Source: Prosapia bicincta (taxonomy: Eukaryota; Arthropoda; Insecta; Hemiptera; Cercopidae). Taken from it: a DNA stretch of 64,000 bases. Shown piece by piece: positions 46,463 to 58,619 of the stretch; position 1 is the first letter of the stretch; the number at the start of each line of letters is the position of its first letter. The DNA lies in NCBI GenBank assembly GCA_036971475.1, contig JBAIZL010000002.1:332333320-332397319 (forward strand). Reading direction: 5' to 3'. The notes beneath the pieces were generated by a model. That model did no database searches and had not been told where the DNA came from. It saw only the letters and a list, made by a program, of their open reading frames with translations. A program made the translations under genes and the position numbers.

Positions 46463-46618
46463 ATTAAAATATACGTACGAAGTATCCAGTCAGGATAGAT
46501 TTGGTAATAATTTTATTCAGAATTACTATCTATTTTTATTAAAATATACGTACGAAGTATCCAGTCAGGATAGATTTGGTAATAATTTTATTCAACATTA
46601 ATATCTACCTTTATTAAA
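46463..46618. repeat. 75-bp tandem duplication of the ATCCAGTCAGGAT repeat family
   Basis: Two near-identical copies starting ATTAAAATATACGTACGAAG at 46463 and 46538. The core GTATCCAGTCAGGATAGATT is the reverse complement of the copies at 34108, 34325 and 60106. Confidence 0.85.
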
Positions 46619-47042
46619 GTATACTACTTCCCCCACTGCTGCAGTTAACCCTACATCACTTCTCAGCTGTGACGTCACGCGCATGCACGTTGTTGGAGAT
46701 CCTGCACTCGTGAAGATCTAGTGTAGAATATGAACTCACTTGTAATTTCCACAAGATTGGGCAACAATCCGGATATCACCAACTGTCTCAAAGATTCCCG
46801 AAAGTCAAACACTGGTCTTACATGACATATAACACTGGTCAACATCAATTTTGTCACAAGATATGATGATACTGGTTATTATGTTACTACGTACGCTGAA
46901 TCCGAAAGTGTATAGGTATTTCTCCATCGTCAATTTTGTTATGATATTTTTAAATTGTAGTTACACTTATTAGGTACATTTTTCAATACGGTGTAACAAA
47001 CACAAATATGTTCTAAATGTAAATTACTCAGTTTTAATTCTT

Positions 47043-47148
47043 TAATTTTGTAGTCCATTATGTTCGGCGAAACTTAATTAATCACTTTTACTTTAGTTTA
47101 TGACCATTCGAACTTTCGGATAGTCATAAACTAATGTAAAAGTGATTA
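47043..47148. repeat. Miniature fold-back of PLE terminal sequence
   Basis: TTTTGTAGTCCATTATGTTC is followed by AATCACTTTTACTTTAGTTT, then TATGACCATTCGAAC and its inverted copy. This is the same design as 30758-30860, without PLE interior. Confidence 0.7.
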
Positions 47149-47149
47149 A

Positions 47150-48110
47150 TCTGTATTAATAGTATGTTACTTCAGTATAAAAACAACAACTCAATGTAAA
47201 CATAAGCCAAAGAACATTAATTAGTCAATGAAGTATTTGTATAAATCTCCATCTGGGCTGTATGTTACGGAAATGAAGCAATCATATGACAATGTTAAAC
47301 TACTCGAACAGATTCAGTATAACAGCTATGTTTGAAAGATCGTGCTTATTGACGTGCACTTTTACTTTGTTTGGAGCTTGGGAATACTGACCAAAAAATC
47401 ACTATACAAGAAAAAACTTACCAAAATGTAAACAATTTATTCCAGGAAACAAAATGTTAAAACCCGGAATAGGGACCCCTACCTCCAATACAAATGAAAT
47501 TGGGACAGATGTAAAACTTGTTAAAGGCAGTGGGCCACAATGATTCTGGTATTATTCGTTTAATTAAAATATTCCCTAGAAACAAGTGATCCAAAAATAA
47601 AAGAATGAATTTTTGTAACGTTACAAATAAGGCAATTGATGCGGGCAATGGATTTGAAGAGCGATTAAATTTCATAAAAAACCCGCCTAGACTCATTTTG
47701 TAAATTTTCTACGAACTGTTTGGGGAATAATAAAGCAGAAAATTATTGCGACTTAGTAAGGAACCTGCTTTAATAATAAAAAGCCATGGAGCCATGGGAT
47801 GCAATATGTCTTTAAAGAGTCTAAATTTAAATGATCTTTTACATGAAAACTTTGCGTGATAGAAGACTTTACTTTAAACTTTATGTGACAATTTGTTAAC
47901 ATATTGAAAATTCACAAAAATGTTTTTTGATTTTGTTTCTCAATGTAATCTTGGAGGTGTTTTAAATATTTTTAGATGTAGTTTCCTATACTTACAGAAA
48001 TACGTCATATCGTCTGATTATATACGCCTTTTTTATTACTCGTAGGTTATGTTACTGTATTGTAAATTAGCATTAAGTTAAAAGGTATATGTGTTAATCA
48101 AAATTATAGG
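47150..48110. other. No recognised gene
   Basis: Short frames only; nothing recognised. Confidence 0.4.
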
Positions 48111-48424
48111 CCAGGCGCGTATCCAAGGGGGGGCGATGGGGCGATCGCCCCCCCCCAACCCTCAAGAACTTTGGGTTAAAAATCGACAATATATTATTAA
48201 ATTAGGACGTTCTTTTAAATTAGACTTTTAATTCGTCTTTTATTGTAAATAAAAAATAAAATTTTAATTATTATTTGAAAATGTGACGCGTTTTCTCGGC
48301 ATACTCTCGTAAACGTCTAAACGTTTTAACAACAGATAGCGCTAGTGAAGCTTAGTCTCGAACATATGATTTTCAATACGTAATTTTGCAAGCGTAATAT
48401 TTGCAGTTGACTCCGGAATTGTTC

Positions 48425-48801
48425 AGAAGAAGAGGTGCATGCCATTCCTGCCATAGACTCACTAACAAGGTATTTGCAAGGTAATACCTCTCCTTATTCC
48501 ATAGCATAAGGTGATCCAAACCCCCAGGGTTCCTGCATGATCTGTCGCGGGATTTTTCCTGGCAGGGTTTCTTTCTTGCCAGGTTTTTTCATCCCGCTCT
48601 TAGCGCGACACTTACCGTACTGTTTCATTTCACTATCTCCTGATTCTCCATGGAAAGAGCTTATGAGCTTGGTACATGGGCAATCAATCCCGTTTCCTTC
48701 ATTCGCGGTAGGGATACTAACCGCATGCGCATGTGAGACGGAGGTAGCTCGCTAGAGGTTGGCTGCCACGAGGGCTGGGCGGGTTTTGGGGGCTCAGACC
48801 C

Positions 48802-48857
<56 letters not shown>
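48425..48857 (+). mobile_element. Poly(A)-tailed retro-insertion with 59-bp target duplication
   Basis: A perfect 59-bp direct repeat (starting ATGATTTTCAATACGTAATT) flanks the insert at 48366-48424 and 48858-48916. The insert ends in about 51 A residues and is GC-richer than its surroundings. It contains a strong nested hairpin at 48543-48610 but no recognised protein. The poly(A) tail and long duplication indicate recent LINE-mediated retrotransposition of an RNA. No clear tRNA or 7SL head was found; GTAGCTCGCTAGAGG near 48744 is an A-box-like sequence close to the 3' end. Confidence 0.75.
48543..48610 (+). ncRNA. Nested hairpin in the retro-inserted RNA
   Basis: Helices TGTCGC/GCGACA, then GGGAT/ATCCC, then CCTGGCA/TGCCAGG (48558-48564 with 48577-48583) nest around GGGTTTCTTTCT. 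Function unknown; the structure suggests a non-coding RNA source. Confidence 0.5.
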
Positions 48858-49132
48858 ATGATTTTCAATACGTAATTTTGCAAGCGTAATATTTGCAGTT
48901 GACTCCGGAATTGTTCGTGTTGGAAGAATTAACTACTTATATTAATTAATAAACCATTTTTATAATAATAGCTTTTTATGAAATTAATAATATTCTCTAG
49001 CCATAAGTGTTATCGAAATTGGAATAATTATTTATTAAAAAGTCTAATTTGCTACGAATCTTTATCACGTTACCGATTTCTAACGCAAGCGTAGAAAGAA
49101 CTTTTTCTGTTCTATGTTTTTACATACACGCA

Positions 49133-49157
49133 CGCGAGCGCGCACACACACACACAC

Positions 49158-49201
<44 letters not shown>
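49133..49201. repeat. (CA)n-(TA)n compound microsatellite
   Basis: CACACA run followed by a TA tract inside the hAT remnant. Confidence 0.95.
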
Positions 49202-49249
49202 GCATCGATCGCCCCCCCCCCAAAGCAAGTCGCTGGATACGCGCCTCTA

Positions 49250-49850
49250 GGCTATTACATATCCTAAGATACATTTACGGCAAATATAGCTATTTAAAAC
49301 ACTAAATTTTAATTAATTAAGCTTTATTTATTAATTAGGTTTACAAAAAAATTAATAAAAGTAATAAATTTTAAAATTTGAATTTAAATAATGTAAAGCT
49401 ATAATAACAAATAAGGCTATTTTACAATCCTTGTTGTACGAGTTTTATGAGTACTTTAGGATCTTGTACGGAAATATCTAAGACAAACTGAAACATTAGC
49501 AATTTTTATGTAAAACTTCTAATGACTTACTTGATTTTATTTTATAAATAACACTATCTCAAGTTAAACTTCTGTTGGTAGTCCCTCGACTACCATAGTT
49601 CGTTTATTATTATAGTAGAACGAATCTCATTAAACCGGATGTCGTTTATAACGGACTACGTTTTGAAGATAGAACACGCCATCCGATAGCATTCCTCCTT
49701 AAATTGATGCAAGAGAACTGTAAATAGTGTTGAAATATTACTATTATGAAATATACTAATTTCAACTTAGAAGTTATAGTGTTGTACATCATGAGGTTTT
49801 TTTGTAAATTACACATTTGGTATTAACTCTGCAAAAACACCACTACTCAC
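49250..49850. other. No recognised feature
   Basis: AT-rich sequence without a recognised family. Confidence 0.4.
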
Positions 49851-49852
49851 TG

Positions 49853-49975
49853 ATATTTTTCAGCAGACGCGTTTCACACTAGGTCAGTGCATTATTTAAT
49901 GCACAATGTCCGTGACTCACAGCATTGAACAGTGAACTGACCTAGTGCGAAACGCGTCTGCTGAAAAATATCGGT
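49853..49975. repeat. Long palindrome (about 38-bp arms)
   Basis: GATATTTTTCAGCAGACGCG and the following CGTTTCRCACTAGGTCAGT at the left recur inverted at 49936-49973 with one or two mismatches around a loop of about 45 bp. It resembles the fold-back PLE termini in design, but no hammerhead core is present. Confidence 0.7.
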
Positions 49976-49989
49976 AATTAGTGGATTTT

Positions 49990-52130
49990 TGCCAAGATGA
50001 TACCAAAAGTGTAATACTAAATTCATAAGTTGAAATTAATACTAATCTCATGATTTTGCTGAAAAAAAATGTGCAAAACTCGCGGTCCCTGTTACAGTAC
50101 CCAAAAGGGCATTGGCCTTATACGATAAATAGTTAAACCTAGCCTATTTTAAATTTTAAAAGGAATTTTTGTAAACAAATACTCACCCTGTCCTATCCAA
50201 AAGGACACTAGTTTGAAATGACCTGGTTTTCTGTTAATGAAAACAATTTCAAAACGCTTCAACATCAATCGAAAAACTTAGAAACTAATAACGGGGTTTT
50301 TTAACTTTGCTTTGAGGTGAATTTTACGTTACGGTAGTCTCGACGAATGTGATAATTTGTAATTCTGTAAATTAATTTATTTCTCTTATTTATTCAGTTT
50401 CCGAGAGCTGCAAAGATTAGGTAAATTGAGCATCAAGGGTGCAATAATTGAATAGAGCAATAATTAGTTATAATCAAACAAAGCCTAATTAACCTCAAAA
50501 CATACTAAAGAGTAGAGCAAATTTATTATTATTAATACACTTTTGGAAACTGAGTTGACTTGAACTTACAATCTTGAGAGATTTTTATTATTGAATAAGA
50601 TTATACTGATAGGCCAACATTCTCCCACGTAAAACAAAGCAACATAAATTGATAAGAATAACAAAGAAACTTACAATTGACCCAATGGACTTGGGCTGGT
50701 GATAGCAGTCTGTAAACAGAATGAGAGATAACCTAAAGCAGTATCCGTTCAGCTGGCAGAATGGCGAATAGGTGAGTGCTTAGGTTATTCACGATACAGA
50801 TTGTGTTTGTGTCAATACAGAATGAACATGTTTGACTAGTGCAAGTAAGGCAGGTATTTGGTTTTGCTTAAAGCTGTAGAATGTTAATTTAATTTACATG
50901 TTCGTTTCATCTAATATCAGAAAAACATCATCATCATGTAATCAAAAAGTATTGCTTTCATCTGGGTAGAGATGCAATTTTTAAACTTTTCAAAACATTT
51001 CCTCAAATTTTTGTTTATATTTTTTGTAAACGTAACTACTTTCTTATAAAAAGCTCTTTCTGCTAAAATGTTAATATAAAAAAGAATTATAAATAGATAA
51101 ATCATTTTATCCACAAAAACCTTTTTTTTAATTCTTATATTGGTCTCTTTCGATTCTTTTAGTAATTTCCAATGAAGATGATTGCTTTGCAATCGAAATG
51201 TACATCAGGATTTAAATAAACAGCTTTTGTGGTTGAAAGGTTTAATTTATTTATTTATAATGAATGATTACATCACCTCACCGTTGCTCCAAATTACTAT
51301 TAAAAAAAAAATGTTCAAGCCTACAGATATAAATAAATTTTTTTTAAACCAATGCACAATATATAAATTATGCTTTGTTTATTCGCTCCTTATTTGCTAT
51401 CATCAGATGGTTAGCCCTACAATAACAAATTTGTTTTAAAATTATATTAGTTTTATTTTTAATCTAATTTTATTTGCTTATTGGTTTTTATTTTTTTGAT
51501 GACATTAAATTTCTGCTTTAAATTATTATACCATTTGTTTTAAGTTTGAATTTATTAAACTATTGGCTGTAATCTACCTTTATGATTTTCTTCTGGTTAG
51601 TTTCTGATCCTTCAGTTTACATCTGCATTAAATGAGTTAGTTGGCGTGTTAGATAGTTAGATTCTATAGGTGCAGTATAGGGGTAGACGAGGGGACCCCC
51701 TCAAAGTACAACAAATTGATTATGTTTATTACACGTTTTAATAAATGTTGTTAAAGATTAAACCAAAATCGTTAGATAGATTAAAATCTACGGTAGAACT
51801 TTTAAGTCATATTATTAAGTAGAAATTATTATATTTTGTCAAAAAATTATTGTAATTTCATGAACAGTAATTAATGTTTTCATGATTTGTACTGATTTTT
51901 ATCTTAAAATTTGTGTGATAAATTATTTCATTATTTGCTACAGCTATATATGTTTTTTGAAATATTATTAAAGTTATAAAACGGACTCCTAAAAAAGTCA
52001 AAAGGGAAATGAAAATTTAATAGAAGTCTGTTGGACCCCCGGGTTCACTCGTAAATAAATATACGCCAGTGTCCTAAAGCATATAATTATATTTGTGGAT
52101 GTATTTTTTCAATTCCTTCTATTAGCTCAC
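49990..52130. other. No recognised gene
   Basis: AT-rich. Short frames at 50917-51439 are low-complexity and unassigned. Confidence 0.4.
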
Positions 52131-52136
52131 ACTCTT

Positions 52137-52137
<1 letters not shown>

Positions 52138-52210
<73 letters not shown>
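52138..52210. repeat. (TA)n microsatellite
   Basis: Pure TA tract of about 70 bp. Confidence 0.95.
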
Positions 52211-52212
<2 letters not shown>

Positions 52213-52214
52213 TT

Positions 52215-52397
52215 TTAAACAACATAGGTTATTCAAATACAAGAGTATTTATTAATTTATATCCAAAACTTTTCGTTGGTAAACAGTACCAACATCATCA
52301 TACTGTTTACCAACGAAAAGCTTTGGATATAAATTAATAAATATTCTTGTATTTGAATAATAACCTATGTTGTTTTAAATTATTAAACAAGAAAACG

Positions 52398-52399
<2 letters not shown>
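52215..52399. repeat. Fold-back of hammerhead-bearing PLE terminus
   Basis: Inverted arms (ACAACATAGGTTATTCAAAT.. and its complement) match 12075-12260. Arms meet at a short centre around CATCATCATACTG. The minus-strand copy of the core reads ATGATGA and the plus copy lacks it, so no intact hammerhead remains. Confidence 0.75.

Positions 52400-52461
<62 letters not shown>
52400..52461. repeat. (TA)n microsatellite
   Basis: Pure TA tract between two fold-backs. Confidence 0.95.
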
Positions 52462-52465
<4 letters not shown>

Positions 52466-52749
52466 AAATGTTACTATCTGGAGTACATCCGTTCATTCTG
52501 CAGCCCATAAATTCGCAGTTCCGACGTTTCGCTAGAATCTCATCCAGCATTGACGAGGTGAACCCAACAACAGACTCTCTCTTCCAGCATTGACTCGCTC
52601 TTCTTCTGTTGTTGGGTTCACCTCGTCAATGCTGGATGAGATTCTAGCGAAACGTCGGAACTGCGAATTTATGGACTGCAGAATGAACGGATGTACTCCA
52701 GATAGTAACATTTCATCATATTTTTCCATCCGTGAAGGAATACGTATCA

Positions 52750-52753
<4 letters not shown>
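52462..52753. repeat. Fold-back matching 12334-12742
   Basis: The arm TGTTACTATCTGGAGTACAT.. to GAACCCAACAACAG recurs inverted after about 35 bp. The arms are nearly identical to those at 12334-12430 and 12650-12740, but the promoter-like centre is deleted. Confidence 0.8.
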
Positions 52754-52824
<71 letters not shown>

Positions 52825-52832
52825 ATATATAT
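52754..52832. repeat. (TA)n microsatellite
   Basis: TA tract with one interruption. Confidence 0.95.
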
Positions 52833-53664
52833 TTATTATAACTTAACTTTTGTTATAATTAAATTTATGTTTTAATGTTATTTATTTACCTTACCTATTT
52901 AATGTCACACCTTCAGGTTTATAAAGAATTAACAATCTTATACATTTTTAAACATCACTTGCATTTATTCTCTTCAATTAACTCTACACATTATTCCAAA
53001 TTTATATTAATATTTTGCAGTGACAGGATTGATATTAAAATGATAAATGGTGGACTTCAGGCTTTAGATTTCTAATAAAAAAACATAACAAAAAAACAGT
53101 ATTAAAATTTTATTCTTGCTCTCGGGTCGCTATTACGGGAACTTTGCTTTTGAAATTAGAAATGGTGAAACTAGATTAAATTTCATAAATGGTAATGAAA
53201 TTAAATTTATTCTGAACTAAAATATAGATGTCTGTTGGCTACACTTATATTCAAATTAGGGATGGGCCGATTCCGAATCTCGATTCCAGGAATCGTCGAT
53301 TCTAGGTGGTATCGAGGAATCGTCGATACTCGATTCTTCATCATAAAAGTGTCGATTCCGATTCCTATTTTGTTAACTATATTAAGATATGTGTGTGGAG
53401 TAATTTATTGGAAAAATAATTAATTACCTACTATATCTTATTTATGTATTGGTTGATTTGAATGAATTAAATGATTAAAGTAAACGAAAATATAACGAAA
53501 ATATTATTATTTATGAAGCAACAGCAATCAAGATCGTAACCATTTCTGGTCGTTTGACATTGCTCGTCTCTCTCTCTCACTAGAGCGGGTTCGATACTCT
53601 CTCTCTCCCTCACGTGTCTTACTGCCACTGATTTATAGATGTCAGAACAAAACACAAAAAAGTA

Positions 53665-53960
53665 CAGTAAAAACTCGATTAACCGTGGCCATGATGGTTG
53701 AGCGAATAGACGGATAACAGAAACACCGTATTATTCCTCCGAAACTTAACCTCAATAAATTATATTATAGACAGATATCACTCTCACAGTAATGTAATAT
53801 ATTTCGGAGCGAAAAGAAAATAAACACGATTGTAATAGCAAATGAAACTATTTATTACATGATAAACAGATCCGCACAGTAGCTAAAAATGTAGCAAAAT
53901 AATGTACAGTAATATAAACTTACAGGTGAAATAGTTCGTGTAGTTTAACAAACAAAGCGA
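53665..53960. mobile_element. pogo/Tigger-type end fragment nested in the hAT element
   Basis: TA then CAGTAAAAACTCGATTAACC, followed by sequence shared with 35125-35400. The opposite terminus was not found. Confidence 0.6.
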
Positions 53961-55140
53961 ATGCGTCACTGCACTTTAATACTTTAGCTGCCGGCCACAA
54001 TATCGGCGTTTTCATACAGAATTGCCAAAATATTTTAAGCTCATTTTTAAATCATGTGTTCTTATACTTTGTTCCCCTATCATATCTAAGTATGAATATA
54101 CGTTTCTCATCATAATATTTATAAAAATACGTCTCGGACCAACTGGCCAACATAGTTTTTTCCTACCGTAAATGAAACGTAAATAAACTCCGTCGGACCA
54201 ATTTACCCGACATTGTTTTTGATTTAATTAAATTTTATTATCTGTGCAACACTGTTTTGATATTTTTTGTGTTTTGTGTTAGAAGAAACAACAAAACCAT
54301 AATTTCATGTCCCGGCTACCCAAATAATAAACTGACTGGTGATAAAAGTGTTTTTGCGCCTATCACTAAGACACGTAAACGTGTTCTCTCTCTGATAAGT
54401 AATGCTACAGGTCTAGTAAATACTATCCAAGATTCATATTAAGTAAAAGTTTTAACACCAAATAATTTACTTGTTAAGGAATTTACGTTATAATTTACTT
54501 CCTATTAAGGATGAGTTTATCTAAGTGTATCAATCTTTGTACTTAACTTTCACAAAGTCCGTTTTTAAGGATTATTTTACAACTAAATATTTAGTCAATA
54601 TTTCCGACTTACTTTTTAGGTTTTGTGAAATTTTGAAAACAGTAGTGTAAATCATTACAATACGTTATAACAAATATGTGTGTCGGCCCGTAACTACGGA
54701 CAAAAAGCTCTTAGAATAACATCATGTTTTTAATCCCGTCGTCGTTTATCTATCAAACAAAAACCATCGTAATAAACCACTACTACATCTGTAAGTAGTG
54801 TGAAGCTTGTTGTTAAATACTGTGCCTTAATTTTTCCAAAAGTAGCAACACCAGCTGAGTAGTACTAATAAACATAAAGCGTTAAGAGGCCCGACGGTAT
54901 TCGGTTCAGGATACTGGCCGTCGCGTCAATTCGATGACGGTTAACAGAAACTGACGGTGGAAAACCACATAATATATCAAATATGAAAAAGCACTTAAAC
55001 AACATTCATTTTGCCCAAATTTATCAACAAAAAAGATCTATACTTGAAGAAACTTTATCCTCAGACACATGACCTACAAGTGATAGTCGGTTAAAAATCA
55101 ACTGGGATTTAGTAATAAATACAAAATAGGCCTGAATCAG

Positions 55141-55530
55141 TTGCACTTGTTCCAGCCACCTGCAGAAAAAAGGTCCCACCAGATGTGGAGAAGGTATGCC
55201 CCACTAATCCAGAATGTTGAGGAAGAAGGTACCCCAGGGGAATTGACAGTAGAAGAAGAAGTAAACAATTATCTGGGGGAACCATTAGCCAGTCCATATT
55301 GTGATGTTGGGAAGTATTTGGCAGTACAAAGTGCCAAATACCCACATTTAAATGCAATGGCAATAAAATACCTGTCTGCCCACTCGCGACAGTGTTTTCT
55401 GAAAAACCTTTCTCAACTTCAGGAGCTATATGTGACTAGCGATGAAACTAGCTTGACCCACAACGTGTTCAAATGCTTGTGTTTTTGAACAGAAATGTAC
55501 ATTACCTGCCAGATTTTTAAATATTAAAAA
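55141..55530 (+). pseudogene. hAT transposase C-terminal (dimerisation) fragment
   Basis: The plus strand reads VEEEVNNYLGEP and YCDVGKYLAVQSAKYPHLNA. After a one-base shift near 55380 it continues as EKPFSTSGAICD and LDPQRVQMLVFLNRNV, with three stops between. This is the hAT dimerisation region of ZBED-type transposases. The catalytic part is not visible upstream. Confidence 0.8.
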
Positions 55531-56640
55531 CTATCCTATTTGTATTAATTTTTTACTTTTTATGTTGTTCGTTTGTTTTTAATTTTTGTTTTGTTTGGGA
55601 GACAATGTAAATAGGCTTAGGAATTTTTTTCAAACATTATAAAATAAGTAAAGTTCACATTTTTAACTTTAAAATAAGTCATTACTTTAATCTGATATGT
55701 TTTTATGTTTAAAAAAATTCCTATTGATAAATCAAGGTTGAAGGTTTTGTGTAGCCTATTACATTAAAACAGAACTTTTAAAAGGTTTTGCCATATGACC
55801 AAGATGTTAACTAAATTAATTATTAGAGAACTAGAATGTAAGCTAATATAACTTGAAAGAATCGAGAATCGACTAAAGAATCGAGAATCGAACGGAAAAT
55901 TTTAGAATCGGAATCGGAATCGAAAATTTTAGGAATCGGCCCATCCTTAATTCAAATAATACTTATTGTTCTGAAGAGTCCCTGGAATCCTGGCCTTGGT
56001 TGTTACCTTCTGCACTTACACTTGACACACACAAAAAACTTACTTTATATTTCTAAAAAAAACTTTTACGTCTTACTTTTAAAAATTTACTTATAAAAAA
56101 AAACTCTTTACTTAATTTAATCAATTTCTCCCTTTACAACACTTCCATCCTGGTCCCCACCAATCTGCCTGCCTTCCTCTGAGGCTCTCCTCAAACTTCC
56201 TCCTCTAACTTCCCCGATCATTTAGTTTTTATTGAAAAATCTAATCTTTCCCACTACCACAATACGTTCTTTGTAAGTTTTCCACGGTTCTACAATTAGC
56301 TATCTAACGGTACACGGTTATTTTTCCCAGGCTATATCGGCCGCTGGATTTCCCTGTCTTAACAAGCTGTACCCTTCTCTATTGTCTATGGTTGCCGCAC
56401 TCATGTTATAACTTTCCTGAAAAAGGATAATGACATGGTACCTGCTTTGTCGGCACTATTTGTGTCTTTCCTGGCTTAATCCTACAGAAAATTATTTTAG
56501 CAACTAACTGAAATTTTTCTAAAGCTTCATACTTTATGTTATAATATATATGCAATACATTTTTTTAAACCTATAGGGAATGACAATTGATGTTAATACA
56601 GTTTTTCAAATATTTATTCAATAATTAAATTTTAAAAAAC

Positions 56641-56995
56641 GTAATGTCCAGTAGGATTCGAACTGAGGAACTACATGTTTTAAATCCAGCACTTTGACAC
56701 TGATTCAACTTTCCCATGGCTAGAAATGTTTACTTAAAACATGTATATGAAAATATTAGAGAAAGGTTTCTTACAATAATGAAGCATTACAAGAGGTGGA
56801 TATAAAAAGGAATTATAGGCCACCATCAGCTCCATAAATTAGAAACGAAACAAAAGAAAGCGAATAAATAGCAACAAACAAAAATAATAGCCCAACTCCA
56901 TATACTGTTTAGAGAGGGAAATGGAAAAATAAAAGGAAATTCGCTTATTATTTTGCCACTTAATATTGTAATTCTGTTATGTGAATATATATATT
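56641..56995 (-). repeat. tRNA-like repeat, copy 1 (minus)
   Basis: Read on the minus strand, about 250 bp (TATACAGTATATGG-like, GCTATTTATTCGCTT) lead into GCCATGGGAAAGTT and a B-box-like AGTTCGAATCC. It is homologous over its length to 58620-58960. Confidence 0.6.
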
Positions 56996-57159
56996 TATTT
57001 TAATTGTAATTATAAAATAAAAAGTATCTAATATAAATGATTTCTTCGTAGACCTCGGAAGAAATTGACTCTAAAAAAATTATATCACTTGTTTATTCAA
57101 AACTTTTTTAAATTTCACATTAGTTAAGTGGAGGTGATTTAGAATTTTAAAAAACTCAA

Positions 57160-58003
57160 AGTGTACACCGCAAGCAAGGTGCAGTGTATACACCGCAAGC
57201 AAGGTGCAGTGTATACACCGCAAGCAAGGTGCAGTGTGTACATCGCAAGCAAGGTGCAGTGTGTACACCGAAGGCAAGGTGTAGTGTGTACACCGCAAGT
57301 AAGATGCAGTGTGTACACCGCAGGCAAGGTGCAGTGTGTACATCGCAAGCAAGGTGCAGTGTGTACACCGCAAGCAAGGTGCAGTGTGTACACCGCAGGC
57401 AAGGTGCAGTATGTACACCGCAAGCAAGGTGCAGTGTGTACACCGCAGGCAAGACGCAGTGTGTACACCGCAAGCAAGGTAGAGTGTGTACACCGCAGAC
57501 AAGGTGTAGTGTGTACACCGCAAGTAAGATGCAGTATGTACACAGCAAGCAAGGTGCAGTGTGTACACCGCAAGCAAGGTGCAGTGTGCACACCGCAAGC
57601 AAGGTGCAGTGTGTACACCGCAGGCAAGGCGCAGTGTGTACACCGCAAGGAAAGTGCAGTGTATACATCGCAAGCAAGGTGCAGTGTGTACACCGAAGGC
57701 AAGGTGTAGTGTGTACACCGCAAGCAAGGTGCAGTTTGTACACCGCAGGCAAGGTGCAGTATGTACACCGCAAGCAAGGTGCAGTGTGTACACCTGCAGG
57801 CAAGACGCAGTGTGTACACTGCAAGCAAGGTGGAGTGTGTACACCGCAGGCAATGTGTAGTGTGTACACCGCAAGTAAGATGCAGTATGTACACAGCAAG
57901 CAAGGTGCAGTGTGTACACCGCAGGCAAGACGCAGTGTGTACACCGCAGGCAAGGCGCAGTGTGTACACCGCAAGCAATGTGCAGTGTGTACACCGCAAG
58001 CTT
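57160..58003. repeat. 25-bp minisatellite, about 33 copies
   Basis: Units contain GTGCAGTGTGTACACCGCAA then GCAAG, with scattered substitutions and a few one-base changes. The unit lacks stops in nearly every frame on both strands, so long overlapping open frames (up to 304 codons) arise from repetition; none has a recognised domain. Confidence 0.95.
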
Positions 58004-58619
58004 TTGACAACGTCTAACATTAAAACTTAATGCAATAGTTCAGCACATTTGACCGGGAAGCCGCACTGAAACACTACCAGGAGCAAATTACATTTATAAG
58101 CGTATTTACTTGATTAAAAATGTACCCTCTGAAAATGTTACAATTATTAACGGACCTGGCAAATATGGTTAAAAATAAAATACAAATATATTTTAGTAGT
58201 GGAATTTTTATTCTTTATAATATTACTTGTATGAAATAAAAATATTTAATATTTCTAAACATCATCCTTGAGTTAAAATTTGTATCACTAGAGGGTGATT
58301 TAACTAACACAATCTACGATTTCCAATGTACCGTTAAAACCTCAGAGCATGTGTAACGAATTAGTTGCTCACTATGAGTGTCTGGGTTGTCCAGTACCTG
58401 ATAAACAACTAGAAAGTTCCTCACGCCACATCCGGGACGACAAAGACTCGCTTACAAAGACTCGGTCACAAAGACTCGGTTATACCTTTGACCAAGTAGG
58501 CCTAATAAAAACAAATTTCAAATCAATTCCTACTGAGGTCTGCAAAGAAAAATTTTATAATCAGATGTTTTTTTTTATTTTATAATTAAAATAAATATAA
58601 TAATATGGTCCATACATAT

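Larger units (their letters stand above)
46113..46716. repeat. Inverted-repeat-bounded unit
   Basis: AGTGCAGGATCTCCATCAAC with following GCGCATGCG at 46119-46148 recurs inverted at 46677-46710 with few mismatches. The unit encloses a tRNA-like sequence and a 75-bp tandem duplication. No target duplication was established. Confidence 0.55.
48112..49249 (+). mobile_element. hAT-type transposon remnant, internally deleted
   Basis: The ends share GGCGCGTATCCA in inverted orientation (48115 onward; 49234-49246 inverted), followed by G/C homopolymer runs around GATCG. Before the right end the plus strand reads LRIFITLPISNASVERTFSV (49049 onward), the hAT C-terminal dimerisation motif (usually LPxSxAxxERxFS). 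The frame then runs into a (CA)n(TA)n tract. The rest of the transposase is gone. A poly(A)-tailed insertion splits the element at 48425-48857. Confidence 0.7.
53257..55949 (+). mobile_element. hAT transposon with perfect 8-bp target duplication
   Basis: Inverted ends TAGGGATGGGCCGATTCC and TAAGGATGGGCCGATTCC are flanked by ATTCAAAT at 53249-53256 and 55950-55957. Subterminal GAATCG/CGATTC motifs are repeated at both ends. The transposase survives only as a C-terminal fragment (about 55141-55530). A pogo/Tigger end fragment is nested at about 53665-53960. Confidence 0.9.

Noticed and set aside
48537..48755. 72-codon open frame in the poly(A)-tailed insert
   Set aside because: It overlaps the strong hairpin and has no recognised domain; the structured-RNA reading fits better.
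57080..58020. Overlapping open frames of up to 304 codons on both strands
   Set aside because: They are produced by the 25-bp minisatellite, whose unit lacks stops in almost all frames. The peptides are simple 25-residue repeats with no domain or splice context.
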